Part shown: piece after piece, positions 9,384 through 17,017 of the stretch
How the letters are laid out: every line of letters starts with the position of its first letter
Position numbering within the stretch: the first letter of the stretch is position 1
Assembly: GCA_029247315.1 (NCBI GenBank)
Contig: JAQWLM010000035.1
Coordinates: 1 to 64,000 of the forward strand
Direction of reading: 5' to 3'
DNA: 64,000 nt
DNA from: AAA164-E04 sp014239995
Lineage (GTDB): Bacteria > Verrucomicrobiota > Verrucomicrobiia > Limisphaerales > AAA164-E04
Made by a program: the position numbers and the translations under genes
Notes under the pieces: model-generated
Told to the model about the DNA's origin: nothing
The model's input: only the letters and a program-made list of their open reading frames with translations
The model's database searches: none

Positions 9384-11105
9384 TCATGGCTGCCCGGTCC
9401 GCTGGCCCGATGTTTCAAGATATCTGCCCCCCAGCAACTCCCCTAGTCGCACGATACCCGCGGTGGTGATCACCGGCAAGCGCTCCTGCCCGGGCAAATC
9501 AAAGACCTTGATATGCATGATGTTTGGATCGCCTGCATCCATGGATTCCAGTTCACTGACAACGTCAATGGCATTAAGATCAGGGTGGTCCGTGGGAGGC
9601 TGCTGACTGATGAACCATCGAAGCGCAGGCATGCCCAAATCCTGCCGACTTGCTCGTATGATCGATGCCAGCCATGACGGCACATTACGGCGATAATGGC
9701 CCATGGACATGTCGTTCTCACCCACATGGTAGAAGATGCCCTCAAGGGAAACCTGGTGCCCCCTGTCTTCAAGATCACGCATGGCAGCCTGGATGTCATC
9801 AATGAATGCCGGGTATAGGTTCCGCGACTTGGCCTCACTACCTTCCGGGGTCCAGTCAATGACCTGGGAACCACTGTGCGTGAACTTGGCAATGGCCATG
9901 GATGCAATACCGCCTGCGTGCAGTTTCCGGGCAAAGCTCAGTTCGGGTCCAAAGGTGTCGTAGTAATCCACCGGTCCCAGAGGTTCCCAACTGGAGGACT
10001 GCCTGTAACCCCCTCCGAGATGATAACGAAAGGCAATCTCCGGGATGGGATCCAACAGTGCCGCACCTTCACCCTGGGGCTGAAGATCCTGGATAAAGGC
10101 ACGTTCCCCTTCCATGTTTCGATGTCCCGCCAGGATGAACAGCTTGACTCGGCTGCGTGGAGGGTAAGGCCAAGCAGTCAAGGTTCTCGAGGTGACTGTT
10201 TTCTGGCCAAGATGCCCAAGGTAGGCATCTGCATAGTTCACGCCATGCTGCAGTTGGCCAAGTGTCCCATAATGATAATGCAAACCCACCGGATGCCCGA
10301 TCTCTACCCCTATGTGCGAAGTCTGGACATACTGCGTCAGTGGATCCTCACGTGCCACTTGTTTTTGACCGAGGCTGATGGCATGCATGCGCGGCCTGAG
10401 GTCCATTCCCCAAATGGTCTTGGTGCATAGTTCACCGAGATAACATCGTAAATCCGGCACCTTGAGATCACGGCGCAAACACTGGAGGAAATGTGCCAGA
10501 TTATCCCCATACCGGGCCATGTAGGATGCCTCGAACATGTCATTCTCGCCCTGATGCCACATGAAGCCCTCCAGTCGATAGGGGATGCCCTGCTGATCCA
10601 AAAGATCCAGGGAACGTTGAACCAGATCGAGCATGAGCGGATACATTTCAAAGCCTGAAGGCTGATCCGGGTTCCAGTCACCTCCCAGGTGCGTCCCTCC
10701 CGCCGCGCATTTGATGATCGCAAGGGGTGCATCCACGCTACCGGAAACCTTGCGAGCAAAGCTTAATTCAGGACCCACCACCCCGTCCACGGCCTGCAGG
10801 TCAACCCAGCCATCAGACCTCATCTTGTTTTCGCGGCCGATACAGTAGGCAAACCGAACTTTTTCCTGGGGTCTTTCCAATCCATGAAAAGGTGGAAAGC
10901 GTTGAATATCCTCCAGTCTTGAATCAGAGCCAACCATGTTGGACTGGCCCGCGAAAATGAAAACACGCCATGTGGCATCCTTTGCTTTGTCGACCGTCTC
11001 CGCCCTGAGATTGCATGGAAAGATCAGTATTTCCGCCATGAGAAAGAAGGACATGGCAAAGCGGAGGAATTCCCCGGCAAGCGGCCATCTGGGAAGGTGC
11101 ATCAT
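9384..11105 (-). CDS. Two-domain sialate O-acetylesterase-like protein, second domain degenerate
   Basis: A protein of about 573 residues from the ATG at 11105 (upstream starts to 11216 are possible) with a signal-like segment (FAMSFFLMAEILIFP) and two consecutive SASA/DUF303 SGNH-esterase domains. Domain 1 has the nucleophile motif IFAGQSNMVG, the block WHQGENDM and a C-terminal His-rich block (GLHYHYGTLGQ). Domain 2 repeats the plan, but the nucleophile motif reads ILAGHRNMEG, with Arg in place of Ser, and the C-terminal block (RLPVITTAG) has no His. Domain 1 is probably an active carbohydrate O-acetylesterase and domain 2 a non-catalytic copy. The gene follows a sodium:solute symporter, suggesting deacetylation and uptake of an acetylated sugar. 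Confidence 0.85.
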   Translation of the reverse strand: MMHLPRWPLAGEFLRFAMSFFLMAEILIFPCNLRAETVDKAKDATWRVFIFAGQSNMVGSDSRLEDIQRFPPFHGLERPQEKVRFAYCIGRENKMRSDGWVDLQAVDGVVGPELSFARKVSGSVDAPLAIIKCAAGGTHLGGDWNPDQPSGFEMYPLMLDLVQRSLDLLDQQGIPYRLEGFMWHQGENDMFEASYMARYGDNLAHFLQCLRRDLKVPDLRCYLGELCTKTIWGMDLRPRMHAISLGQKQVAREDPLTQYVQTSHIGVEIGHPVGLHYHYGTLGQLQHGVNYADAYLGHLGQKTVTSRTLTAWPYPPRSRVKLFILAGHRNMEGERAFIQDLQPQGEGAALLDPIPEIAFRYHLGGGYRQSSSWEPLGPVDYYDTFGPELSFARKLHAGGIASMAIAKFTHSGSQVIDWTPEGSEAKSRNLYPAFIDDIQAAMRDLEDRGHQVSLEGIFYHVGENDMSMGHYRRNVPSWLASIIRASRQDLGMPALRWFISQQPPTDHPDLNAIDVVSELESMDAGDPNIMHIKVFDLPGQERLPVITTAGIVRLGELLGGRYLETSGQRTGQP

Positions 11106-11242
11106 GTCTGTATTCTCGCGCATCCCCACAGCTGCGACAAGCCTTGAGACCCCCTTTCCGTGGCCACTTGCGAGGGGTGCACATGCAGGCATGGAAATAC
11201 GTCCGTTTTCATGCACGCCAGGGAACTGGCAATGCCCTGCTC

Positions 11243-13126
11243 TCAGTAAAAGTAGAACAGCACAAACACGGCACAGGAAGCCAGCAGGCCGGCTAGGTAG
11301 CGATCGTCCAGGCCGGACTCGCCGTCATTCCTGGGGGATTGACGGGTGGCGTATGTGGTGATTCCCAGGGTCCAGCCAGCGCCGCCAATGGCAGCGATTG
11401 GCGGGGTGATGACAGCCTGGACGATACAGGCCCCCAGTATAATGAAAATGAATACGGTCAGGCCAATGCGCCTGGCATAGGACATCAGGCGCTCATGGCT
11501 GATCAGCCCAAGTCCCTCCCAGGTCAACTTGCTTTTCTCAGCATCTCCCTGTGTACTAATGCTCACCACCACGTGCACTAGGCAGGCAGAGAGTGCGGCA
11601 ATGAACACGGCATGGAAAAAGTTCAGTTCCGAACCCAGCCATGCGGCAACCGTCTCGGACTTACCAAGCGTTGCCGCGTAGATGGGAAGGAGCGCGTAGG
11701 AGACCACCATGCCAGTGATAATGGCCCAAAATCCGCCGGAGGCCGTGGCGCCTTTCCAGAGCATGCCCATGCCAAAGGCAACCACCAATCCCGGGATCAA
11801 GCGGCTCTGGTGCTTTGCAACATAAGTGAAGAAAGGCTCCCTGCTGTTCGGGTCAAAGATAAAAATGGTCAGCAGAGCCGAGCCAATGACAAACAGGGTG
11901 ATGCATATCCTTCCAACCTTAATCATTTGCTGCTCACTGGCCTGGGGGTTGATGAAGCGCCCATAAATATCGAAGGTAATCAGGGTTGCTGCTGAGTTGA
12001 GCATGGAATCTATGCTGGAAAGGATCGCACCGATCAAACCAGCCGCCACCAGTCCAGCCAGCCCCCAGCCAACGGGTGCCACCACCTCGCGCAATAGCAA
12101 TGGAAAAGCGGTATCACCGTCTACCGGGACCCCGGGCATCTTGGCTTGAAAAAAGTAAAATGCGGCCACACCCGTACCAATGGACATGAACGGAATCAAC
12201 AACTTGAAGAAACCAGCGGTCACGATCCCGATACGTGCCTCACGATCAGAACGTGCCGCCAGTGCTCGCTGGACAATAAACTGATTGGCACTCCAATAGT
12301 AAAAATGAAGGATCAGGAGTCCACTGAACATTCCCGTCCAAGGACGCGCAGGATGATTCATGGGAAGGTAAAGGTGCATCAGGTCCTTGCCCTCCGCATC
12401 CAGAGCCCGCATGCCAGCCCATCCCCCAATTTCAGCCTGTCCAAAAGTCAGGTATGCCACCGCTGCCGCAGCCACCAGCATGAACACCGACTGGATCACA
12501 TCGGTCACAATCACCGCCTTCAACCCACCCACGATGGTGTAAGCACCCGCCACGAGAGCCATGATCAGGATCCCGATGATATAGGTTGTTTGATTGATCT
12601 GAATGCCGGTCGGGTTACCAATGCGGGCCGCTTCAAGGGCCGCATCAATCTGTGATTGATCCACCAGCAGGATGTTCAAGGCGCGGGACCCGATATAAAA
12701 GGCCGGCACCATCATGACCACCACGATGATGGTGACCATGATGATCGCGTATGCGACACGTGATCGATCATCATACCTGCGGCTCAGGTAATCACTGAGG
12801 GTATAAATATTCAGTTTTCGGTAAACAGGCAGAAAGAAATAGCAGAGCAACAGCAAACCAAGGATGGCGGTGATTTCAAAATGACTTTCAACAAATCCCA
12901 GGGTAAAGCCAACCCCCATCATCCCGACAATGTGATTGGCGGAAACATTGGAACCAAAAATGGACCCGGCAACCCCCCACCAGCGGGCATCCCTGCCTGC
13001 CAGGTAAAAATCCTCGACACTGCTCTCCCTTCGTCCCGCCCAAAGACCGATCACCATGACCAGGATCAGAGATCCAAAAAAAATCATATAATCCAGGGTG
13101 GTCAATAAATGCTGACTGGGTTCCAT
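11243..13126 (-). CDS. Sodium:solute symporter (SSS family)
   Basis: A 627-residue membrane protein with at least 13 hydrophobic segments. The N-terminal part (IGLWAGRRESSVEDFYLAGR) and the first cytoplasmic loop (YTLSDYLSRRYDDRSR) are diagnostic for the SSS family of Na+-coupled uptake systems for sugars, amino acids or sialic acids. The start at 13126 (MEPSQHLL) is preferred over 13192 because the extra residues have no counterpart in the family. The esterase gene lies downstream on the same strand, which suggests that the substrate is a sugar released or deacetylated by it; this is inference. Confidence 0.92.
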   Translation of the reverse strand: MEPSQHLLTTLDYMIFFGSLILVMVIGLWAGRRESSVEDFYLAGRDARWWGVAGSIFGSNVSANHIVGMMGVGFTLGFVESHFEITAILGLLLLCYFFLPVYRKLNIYTLSDYLSRRYDDRSRVAYAIIMVTIIVVVMMVPAFYIGSRALNILLVDQSQIDAALEAARIGNPTGIQINQTTYIIGILIMALVAGAYTIVGGLKAVIVTDVIQSVFMLVAAAAVAYLTFGQAEIGGWAGMRALDAEGKDLMHLYLPMNHPARPWTGMFSGLLILHFYYWSANQFIVQRALAARSDREARIGIVTAGFFKLLIPFMSIGTGVAAFYFFQAKMPGVPVDGDTAFPLLLREVVAPVGWGLAGLVAAGLIGAILSSIDSMLNSAATLITFDIYGRFINPQASEQQMIKVGRICITLFVIGSALLTIFIFDPNSREPFFTYVAKHQSRLIPGLVVAFGMGMLWKGATASGGFWAIITGMVVSYALLPIYAATLGKSETVAAWLGSELNFFHAVFIAALSACLVHVVVSISTQGDAEKSKLTWEGLGLISHERLMSYARRIGLTVFIFIILGACIVQAVITPPIAAIGGAGWTLGITTYATRQSPRNDGESGLDDRYLAGLLASCAVFVLFYFY

Positions 13127-13242
13127 AAGGATGGAGACTAGCCCGAGCCGATCCACAGCGTCAACAGCATAGGGTTGTGGGTTCTGTCTCAAAAAGGGGT
13201 AGCACTACTCGCAATCACGAGTCGATACAGGTCCTTCAAACG

Positions 13243-13260
13243 CATGTCCGTTCCCCCTGA
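13243..13260. repeat. 18-bp intergenic repeat, copy 1
   Basis: The 18-mer CATGTCCGTTCCCCCTGA occurs here, 117 bases upstream of the symporter start, and again exactly at 38443-38460. Both copies lie in non-coding DNA. Nothing in the flanks is conserved at length, so this is a short motif and not a long repeat. Confidence 0.5.
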
Positions 13261-13309
13261 TGGAAATGACTGCCACGTGGATCAACCATGTGGACGTTTC
13301 GACCGGGAC

Positions 13310-13340
13310 AAAAAAAAACGCCCCCCGAATCCGGGGGGCG
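13310..13340 (-). terminator. Rho-independent terminator of the LamG-repeat gene
   Basis: On the minus strand a perfect 9-bp GC stem (13319-13327 with 13332-13340, four-base loop) is followed by nine T. It lies 33 bases after the stop codon of the LamG-repeat gene and insulates it from the symporter gene. This is the strongest intrinsic terminator in the window. Confidence 0.92.
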
Positions 13341-13349
13341 CATGATTTT

Positions 13350-13365
13350 AAAACGATATCGTTTT
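13350..13365. promoter_or_regulatory. 16-bp perfect palindrome between stop codon and terminator
   Basis: AAAACGATATCGTTTT reads the same on both strands and starts 8 bases after the stop of the LamG-repeat gene. Its form resembles operators of LacI-type regulators, but a position 3' of a gene is odd for an operator. It could also form a small hairpin that stabilises the transcript end. No regulator gene is nearby. Confidence 0.3.
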
Positions 13366-13372
13366 TTGTGCC

Positions 13373-16300
13373 TTATTCAGCAATGTAGAACTGCTGGGCC
13401 TGGTCAGGATTCACTTCGTAGGAATCACCCGAGGCCCCGGCAACAGGCGCATAAGGGCCCGTGACACTGTCGGAGGACTTCAATTGACCGGTGAAGCTGA
13501 TCACGACTTTGTTATCACTGACGGCAATGCCGCTGATGGAACCCGCAACATCAGGCTCATCCACCTCTGGAATCATACTCACTCCACCCGGTGCCGTTGG
13601 CACACTGGCACTGAACCCGCCGCTGCTGATGTAGAAATCATCGACAAGGAACTGGTTGGCCTGCAGCGCTCCGTTATGGGAACTGATGAACAAGGTATCC
13701 AGGTCAGGCCCGGGCAATCCCAGATCCGTGCTACCAGCAGGATTACGATCGGAGGCATAACCTTTGAAGGCCTCGGTCCTGTCGCCACCACTGGCATCCT
13801 GGAAATAGACGGTAAAGAGATCACCCTCCTCCAGACCGAGATTGGTGACATCCATCCAGACGTTGTAGACCGTCTCATAATCCACCGTGGATCCGGTCCA
13901 GTCGAGGGCCTCACCAAAACCGTTGATGGCATACATATCGAGACCAAATCCCTCAATGTCACTCATCTGCACAAAGGGACCCACATCGTTATCGAAGTCA
14001 CCGATGAACCGGACAGGCTTCTCACTCAGTCCCACATTGCACTGGATGGCGGGTTCGTCGCCGTCATATCCAACCACGCGGTAAAACAGGGTGGCTTTTT
14101 CACCTTCCTTGAGCGTCTTGGATCCCAGCAGGAGGGCACTGAGGGCAGAACCCTGAAGGGTCATTGCCTTGCCGAAAGGACCTTCAGTATCAACCACTGC
14201 AGTGGTTCCTTCGGGGTTCTTCCAGCGATGCTGGCCGTTGATGCTGGTTTCCTCACGCAACTCGAAGTTTTCGATCAGACTCCATCCATCCTCGATACCG
14301 TCATAGGCGGTGACGAATACGGTAGCACTGGTGCTTTCGTTTCCTCGCGTGGCCGTAAGGGTGTAGGTTGTGGATGCATCCACCTGGACCTCAACACTAC
14401 CCACACCAAACTCGGAGGCTGCGGTGACATCACCTACCCCACGATTGATGCTCAGGTTAGCATCTGCAGAAGCATCCCATGTGAGAATCGCAGTACCGCC
14501 ACCAGCAACCGCGCTGAATTCGGAATCAAAGCTGGCAATACCAAGAGGACGCAGGTTACCTGAGGTGACCTTGGGTACACCGTTCTGGATAACGGAGTTA
14601 ATCTCGTCCTCACTCAGAGCGCGCTTCCAAATAGCCACGTCATCGATCAGGCCGGTCACCCAGTGCGAGGCCGAGGCACGGAGAATGCCACCGATGGAGG
14701 TGTCATTGAGCAGCCAGTCGCCTTCGGGCTTGGGCTCGATCTCAAGTTCATCAGCCACGCCGTCCACATACAGCACGCGATCACCACCGTCCTGCACCCA
14801 GGCGATATGACGCCAGGTACTGTCAAAGGCCGTCTGGCCTGAATGGGCATGTCCGTAGGTGCTCCACCCACTCTGGCGGATGTAGAAATCCACCGTGCCA
14901 TCAGAACCACCGTTGTGGGTACCAATATTGAAGAGAGGGTTACTATTTTCTGTGTTACCTTCAGAAAAGACACGCAGGTCATTCTGGCCTTCGCCCTCGA
15001 TATTCACCCACATCGTAATGGTGTGGGACTCGTGTTTGTTGGCAGGCAGGTCCTCGTCCGCTTCATGCACGCGAGAGAGCAGGGTTTGACGCTCGTTGGA
15101 GAAGGAAAAGGCATTTCCGTTCTGGCCAGGCACCACGTCAGCCGCCGTCAAGTTGGTGATATCCATATCATAACCACTGACAATGTCAGGGGTCTTGGTT
15201 CCCTGGATTTCATCCAGAGGCCAATGAGCCACCAGACCAGGAGGTCGGTTACCACCCCCGCTTGAAGGGCTTGGCACACCATTCTGCCCCACGGAATTGA
15301 CTTCATCCTCGCTCAAGGCACGTTTCCAGATGGCCACATCATCAATCAGACCGGTCACCCAGTGGGAAGCCGAGGCGCGGAGAATGCCACCAATGGAAGT
15401 GTCATTGAGCAGCCAGTCGCCTTCGGGCTTGGGCTCGATTTCCAATTCATCGGCCACACCATCCACATAAAGCATACGGGAACCGTCTGTCTCCTGAACC
15501 CAGACAACATGATGCCAGGTGCCGTCAAAGGCCGTCTGGCCGGAGTGAGCATGCCCGAAGGTGCTCCACCCACTCTGGCGGATATAGAAATCCACCGTGC
15601 CATCGGAACCACCGTTGTGGGTACCAATATTGAAGAGAGGGTTACTATTTTCTGTGTTACCTTCAGAAAAGACACGCAGGTCATTCTGACCTTCACCCTC
15701 GACATTCACCCACATCGAAATCGTGTGAGCAGCATGCTTGTTGGCGGGCAGATCATCACCATCATCATGCACACGGGAGAGGAGCGTTTGACGCTCGTTC
15801 GAAAAGGAGAAAGCGTTCCCGTCATGGCCGGGAACCACATCATCCGCAGTCAGGTTGGTGATCTCCATGTCATATCCACTGACGACATCGGGGGTCTTGG
15901 TTCCCTGGATTTCGTCGAGAGGCCAATGTGCAACCAGTCCCTCGGCTGTGGGATCAGCAGCAGCACCGCCGCCACCGCCAATCAGATCACCCACGGCACT
16001 TCCAGCAATCTGGCCGACTTCTTCCTCACTCAAGGCGCGGCTCCAGATGGCCACGTCATCGATCAGGCCGGTCACCCAGTGCGAGGCCGAGGAACGGAGA
16101 ATGCCACCAATGGAAGTGTCATTCAGAAGCCATTCGCCTTCGGGCTTGGGCTCAATTTCCAGTTCATCAGCCACGCCGTCCACATACAGCACGCGATCGC
16201 CACCGTCCTGCACCCATGCGATGTGATGCCAGGTACCATCAAAGGCCGTCTGGCCGGAGTGGGCATGCCCGAAGGTGCTCCACCCACTCTGACGGATGTA

Positions 16301-16783
16301 AAAATCCACCGTGCCATCGGAACCACCATTGTGGGTACCAATATTGAAGAGAGGGTTACTGTTGCTGGTGTTGCCCTCGGAGAAGACGCGTAGATCATTC
16401 TGACCTTCACCCTCGACATTCACCCACATCGAAATGGTATGGGACTCGTGTTTGTTGGCAGGTAGATTGTCGCCGGCTTCGTGGACGCGCGAAAGCAGGG
16501 TCTGCCGCTCATTGGAAAAAGAAAAAGCGTTTCCGTGTTTTCCAGGCACCACGTCATCAGAAGTGAGATTGCTGAGTTCCATGTCATAGAAACTCTTCAC
16601 GTCAGGCGTCTTGGTGCCTTGAATTTCATCCAGCGGCCAGTAGGAAACCAAGCCGCTGTCGATCTGGCCCTGCACCTGACTGCCCAGAGCAGTGAGGAGC
16701 AAACCCGCCAGTAGCCCAAATCGGGCTCCGGGTTTACGACAAGCGGATTTGCCTGCCGATCTTTTTTTGCTATGTGTGTTCAT
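13373..16783 (-). CDS. Secreted protein with three tandem LamG domains
   Basis: An 1136-residue exported protein. The start is taken at the ATG at 16783, because the codon at 16789 is TTG. After a signal peptide (FGLLAGLLLTALGSQVQG) come three LamG/concanavalin-like lectin domains of about 235 residues, each beginning GLV..WPLDEIQGTKTPD and each containing DFYIRQSGWST and HWVTGLIDDVAIW. Gly-, Ser- and Pro-rich linkers separate them. The C-terminal 390 residues hold an Ig-like segment (TYTLTATRGNEST) and a jelly-roll-like module. No enzyme motif is seen, so it is likely a surface or secreted glycan-binding or adhesion protein. It is a single-gene unit with its own terminator. Confidence 0.88.
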   Translation of the reverse strand: MNTHSKKRSAGKSACRKPGARFGLLAGLLLTALGSQVQGQIDSGLVSYWPLDEIQGTKTPDVKSFYDMELSNLTSDDVVPGKHGNAFSFSNERQTLLSRVHEAGDNLPANKHESHTISMWVNVEGEGQNDLRVFSEGNTSNSNPLFNIGTHNGGSDGTVDFYIRQSGWSTFGHAHSGQTAFDGTWHHIAWVQDGGDRVLYVDGVADELEIEPKPEGEWLLNDTSIGGILRSSASHWVTGLIDDVAIWSRALSEEEVGQIAGSAVGDLIGGGGGAAADPTAEGLVAHWPLDEIQGTKTPDVVSGYDMEITNLTADDVVPGHDGNAFSFSNERQTLLSRVHDDGDDLPANKHAAHTISMWVNVEGEGQNDLRVFSEGNTENSNPLFNIGTHNGGSDGTVDFYIRQSGWSTFGHAHSGQTAFDGTWHHVVWVQETDGSRMLYVDGVADELEIEPKPEGDWLLNDTSIGGILRASASHWVTGLIDDVAIWKRALSEDEVNSVGQNGVPSPSSGGGNRPPGLVAHWPLDEIQGTKTPDIVSGYDMDITNLTAADVVPGQNGNAFSFSNERQTLLSRVHEADEDLPANKHESHTITMWVNIEGEGQNDLRVFSEGNTENSNPLFNIGTHNGGSDGTVDFYIRQSGWSTYGHAHSGQTAFDSTWRHIAWVQDGGDRVLYVDGVADELEIEPKPEGDWLLNDTSIGGILRASASHWVTGLIDDVAIWKRALSEDEINSVIQNGVPKVTSGNLRPLGIASFDSEFSAVAGGGTAILTWDASADANLSINRGVGDVTAASEFGVGSVEVQVDASTTYTLTATRGNESTSATVFVTAYDGIEDGWSLIENFELREETSINGQHRWKNPEGTTAVVDTEGPFGKAMTLQGSALSALLLGSKTLKEGEKATLFYRVVGYDGDEPAIQCNVGLSEKPVRFIGDFDNDVGPFVQMSDIEGFGLDMYAINGFGEALDWTGSTVDYETVYNVWMDVTNLGLEEGDLFTVYFQDASGGDRTEAFKGYASDRNPAGSTDLGLPGPDLDTLFISSHNGALQANQFLVDDFYISSGGFSASVPTAPGGVSMIPEVDEPDVAGSISGIAVSDNKVVISFTGQLKSSDSVTGPYAPVAGASGDSYEVNPDQAQQFYIAE
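14537..16654 (-). repeat. Three tandem ~0.7-kb LamG coding repeats
   Basis: Three direct repeats encode the LamG domains: 15941-16654, 15239-15940 and 14537-15238. They are alike at the DNA level over long stretches, including third codon positions; for example the segment reading GTHNGGSDGTVDFYIRQSGW is nearly base-identical in all three. Repeats 2 and 3 are closest. This points to recent duplication or ongoing gene conversion. The region is prone to misassembly from short reads, so copy number should be treated with caution. Confidence 0.9.
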
Positions 16784-16815
16784 ATACAATGATTGTTACA
16801 GATAAGTAAGTCACA

Positions 16816-16829
16816 TACCACAAGTGGTA
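16816..16829. promoter_or_regulatory. Inverted repeat upstream of the LamG-repeat gene
   Basis: TACCAC-AA-GTGGTA is a perfect inverted repeat with 6-bp arms and a 2-bp centre, ending 32 bases before the ATG at 16783. Position and symmetry fit an operator for a dimeric regulator. The rest of the 230-base gap up to the nuclease gene shows no gene. Confidence 0.45.
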
Positions 16830-17017
16830 AGATGCACGGGATTGCCGAGATCCTATGGGTAGCTGCTGAGCAAAGTCAACTTTAAACAGCCAGGCAAAAC
16901 ACCCTTCGGTTCAGCCATCCGGGCGGTTTTTATGGTTAAAAAGAGAAAAAAGGCATGATTTAACTTGCTTCAGGCAGGAGATGCGCAGCTATGAAGCCTA
17001 ACTAAAGATTAGAACCC

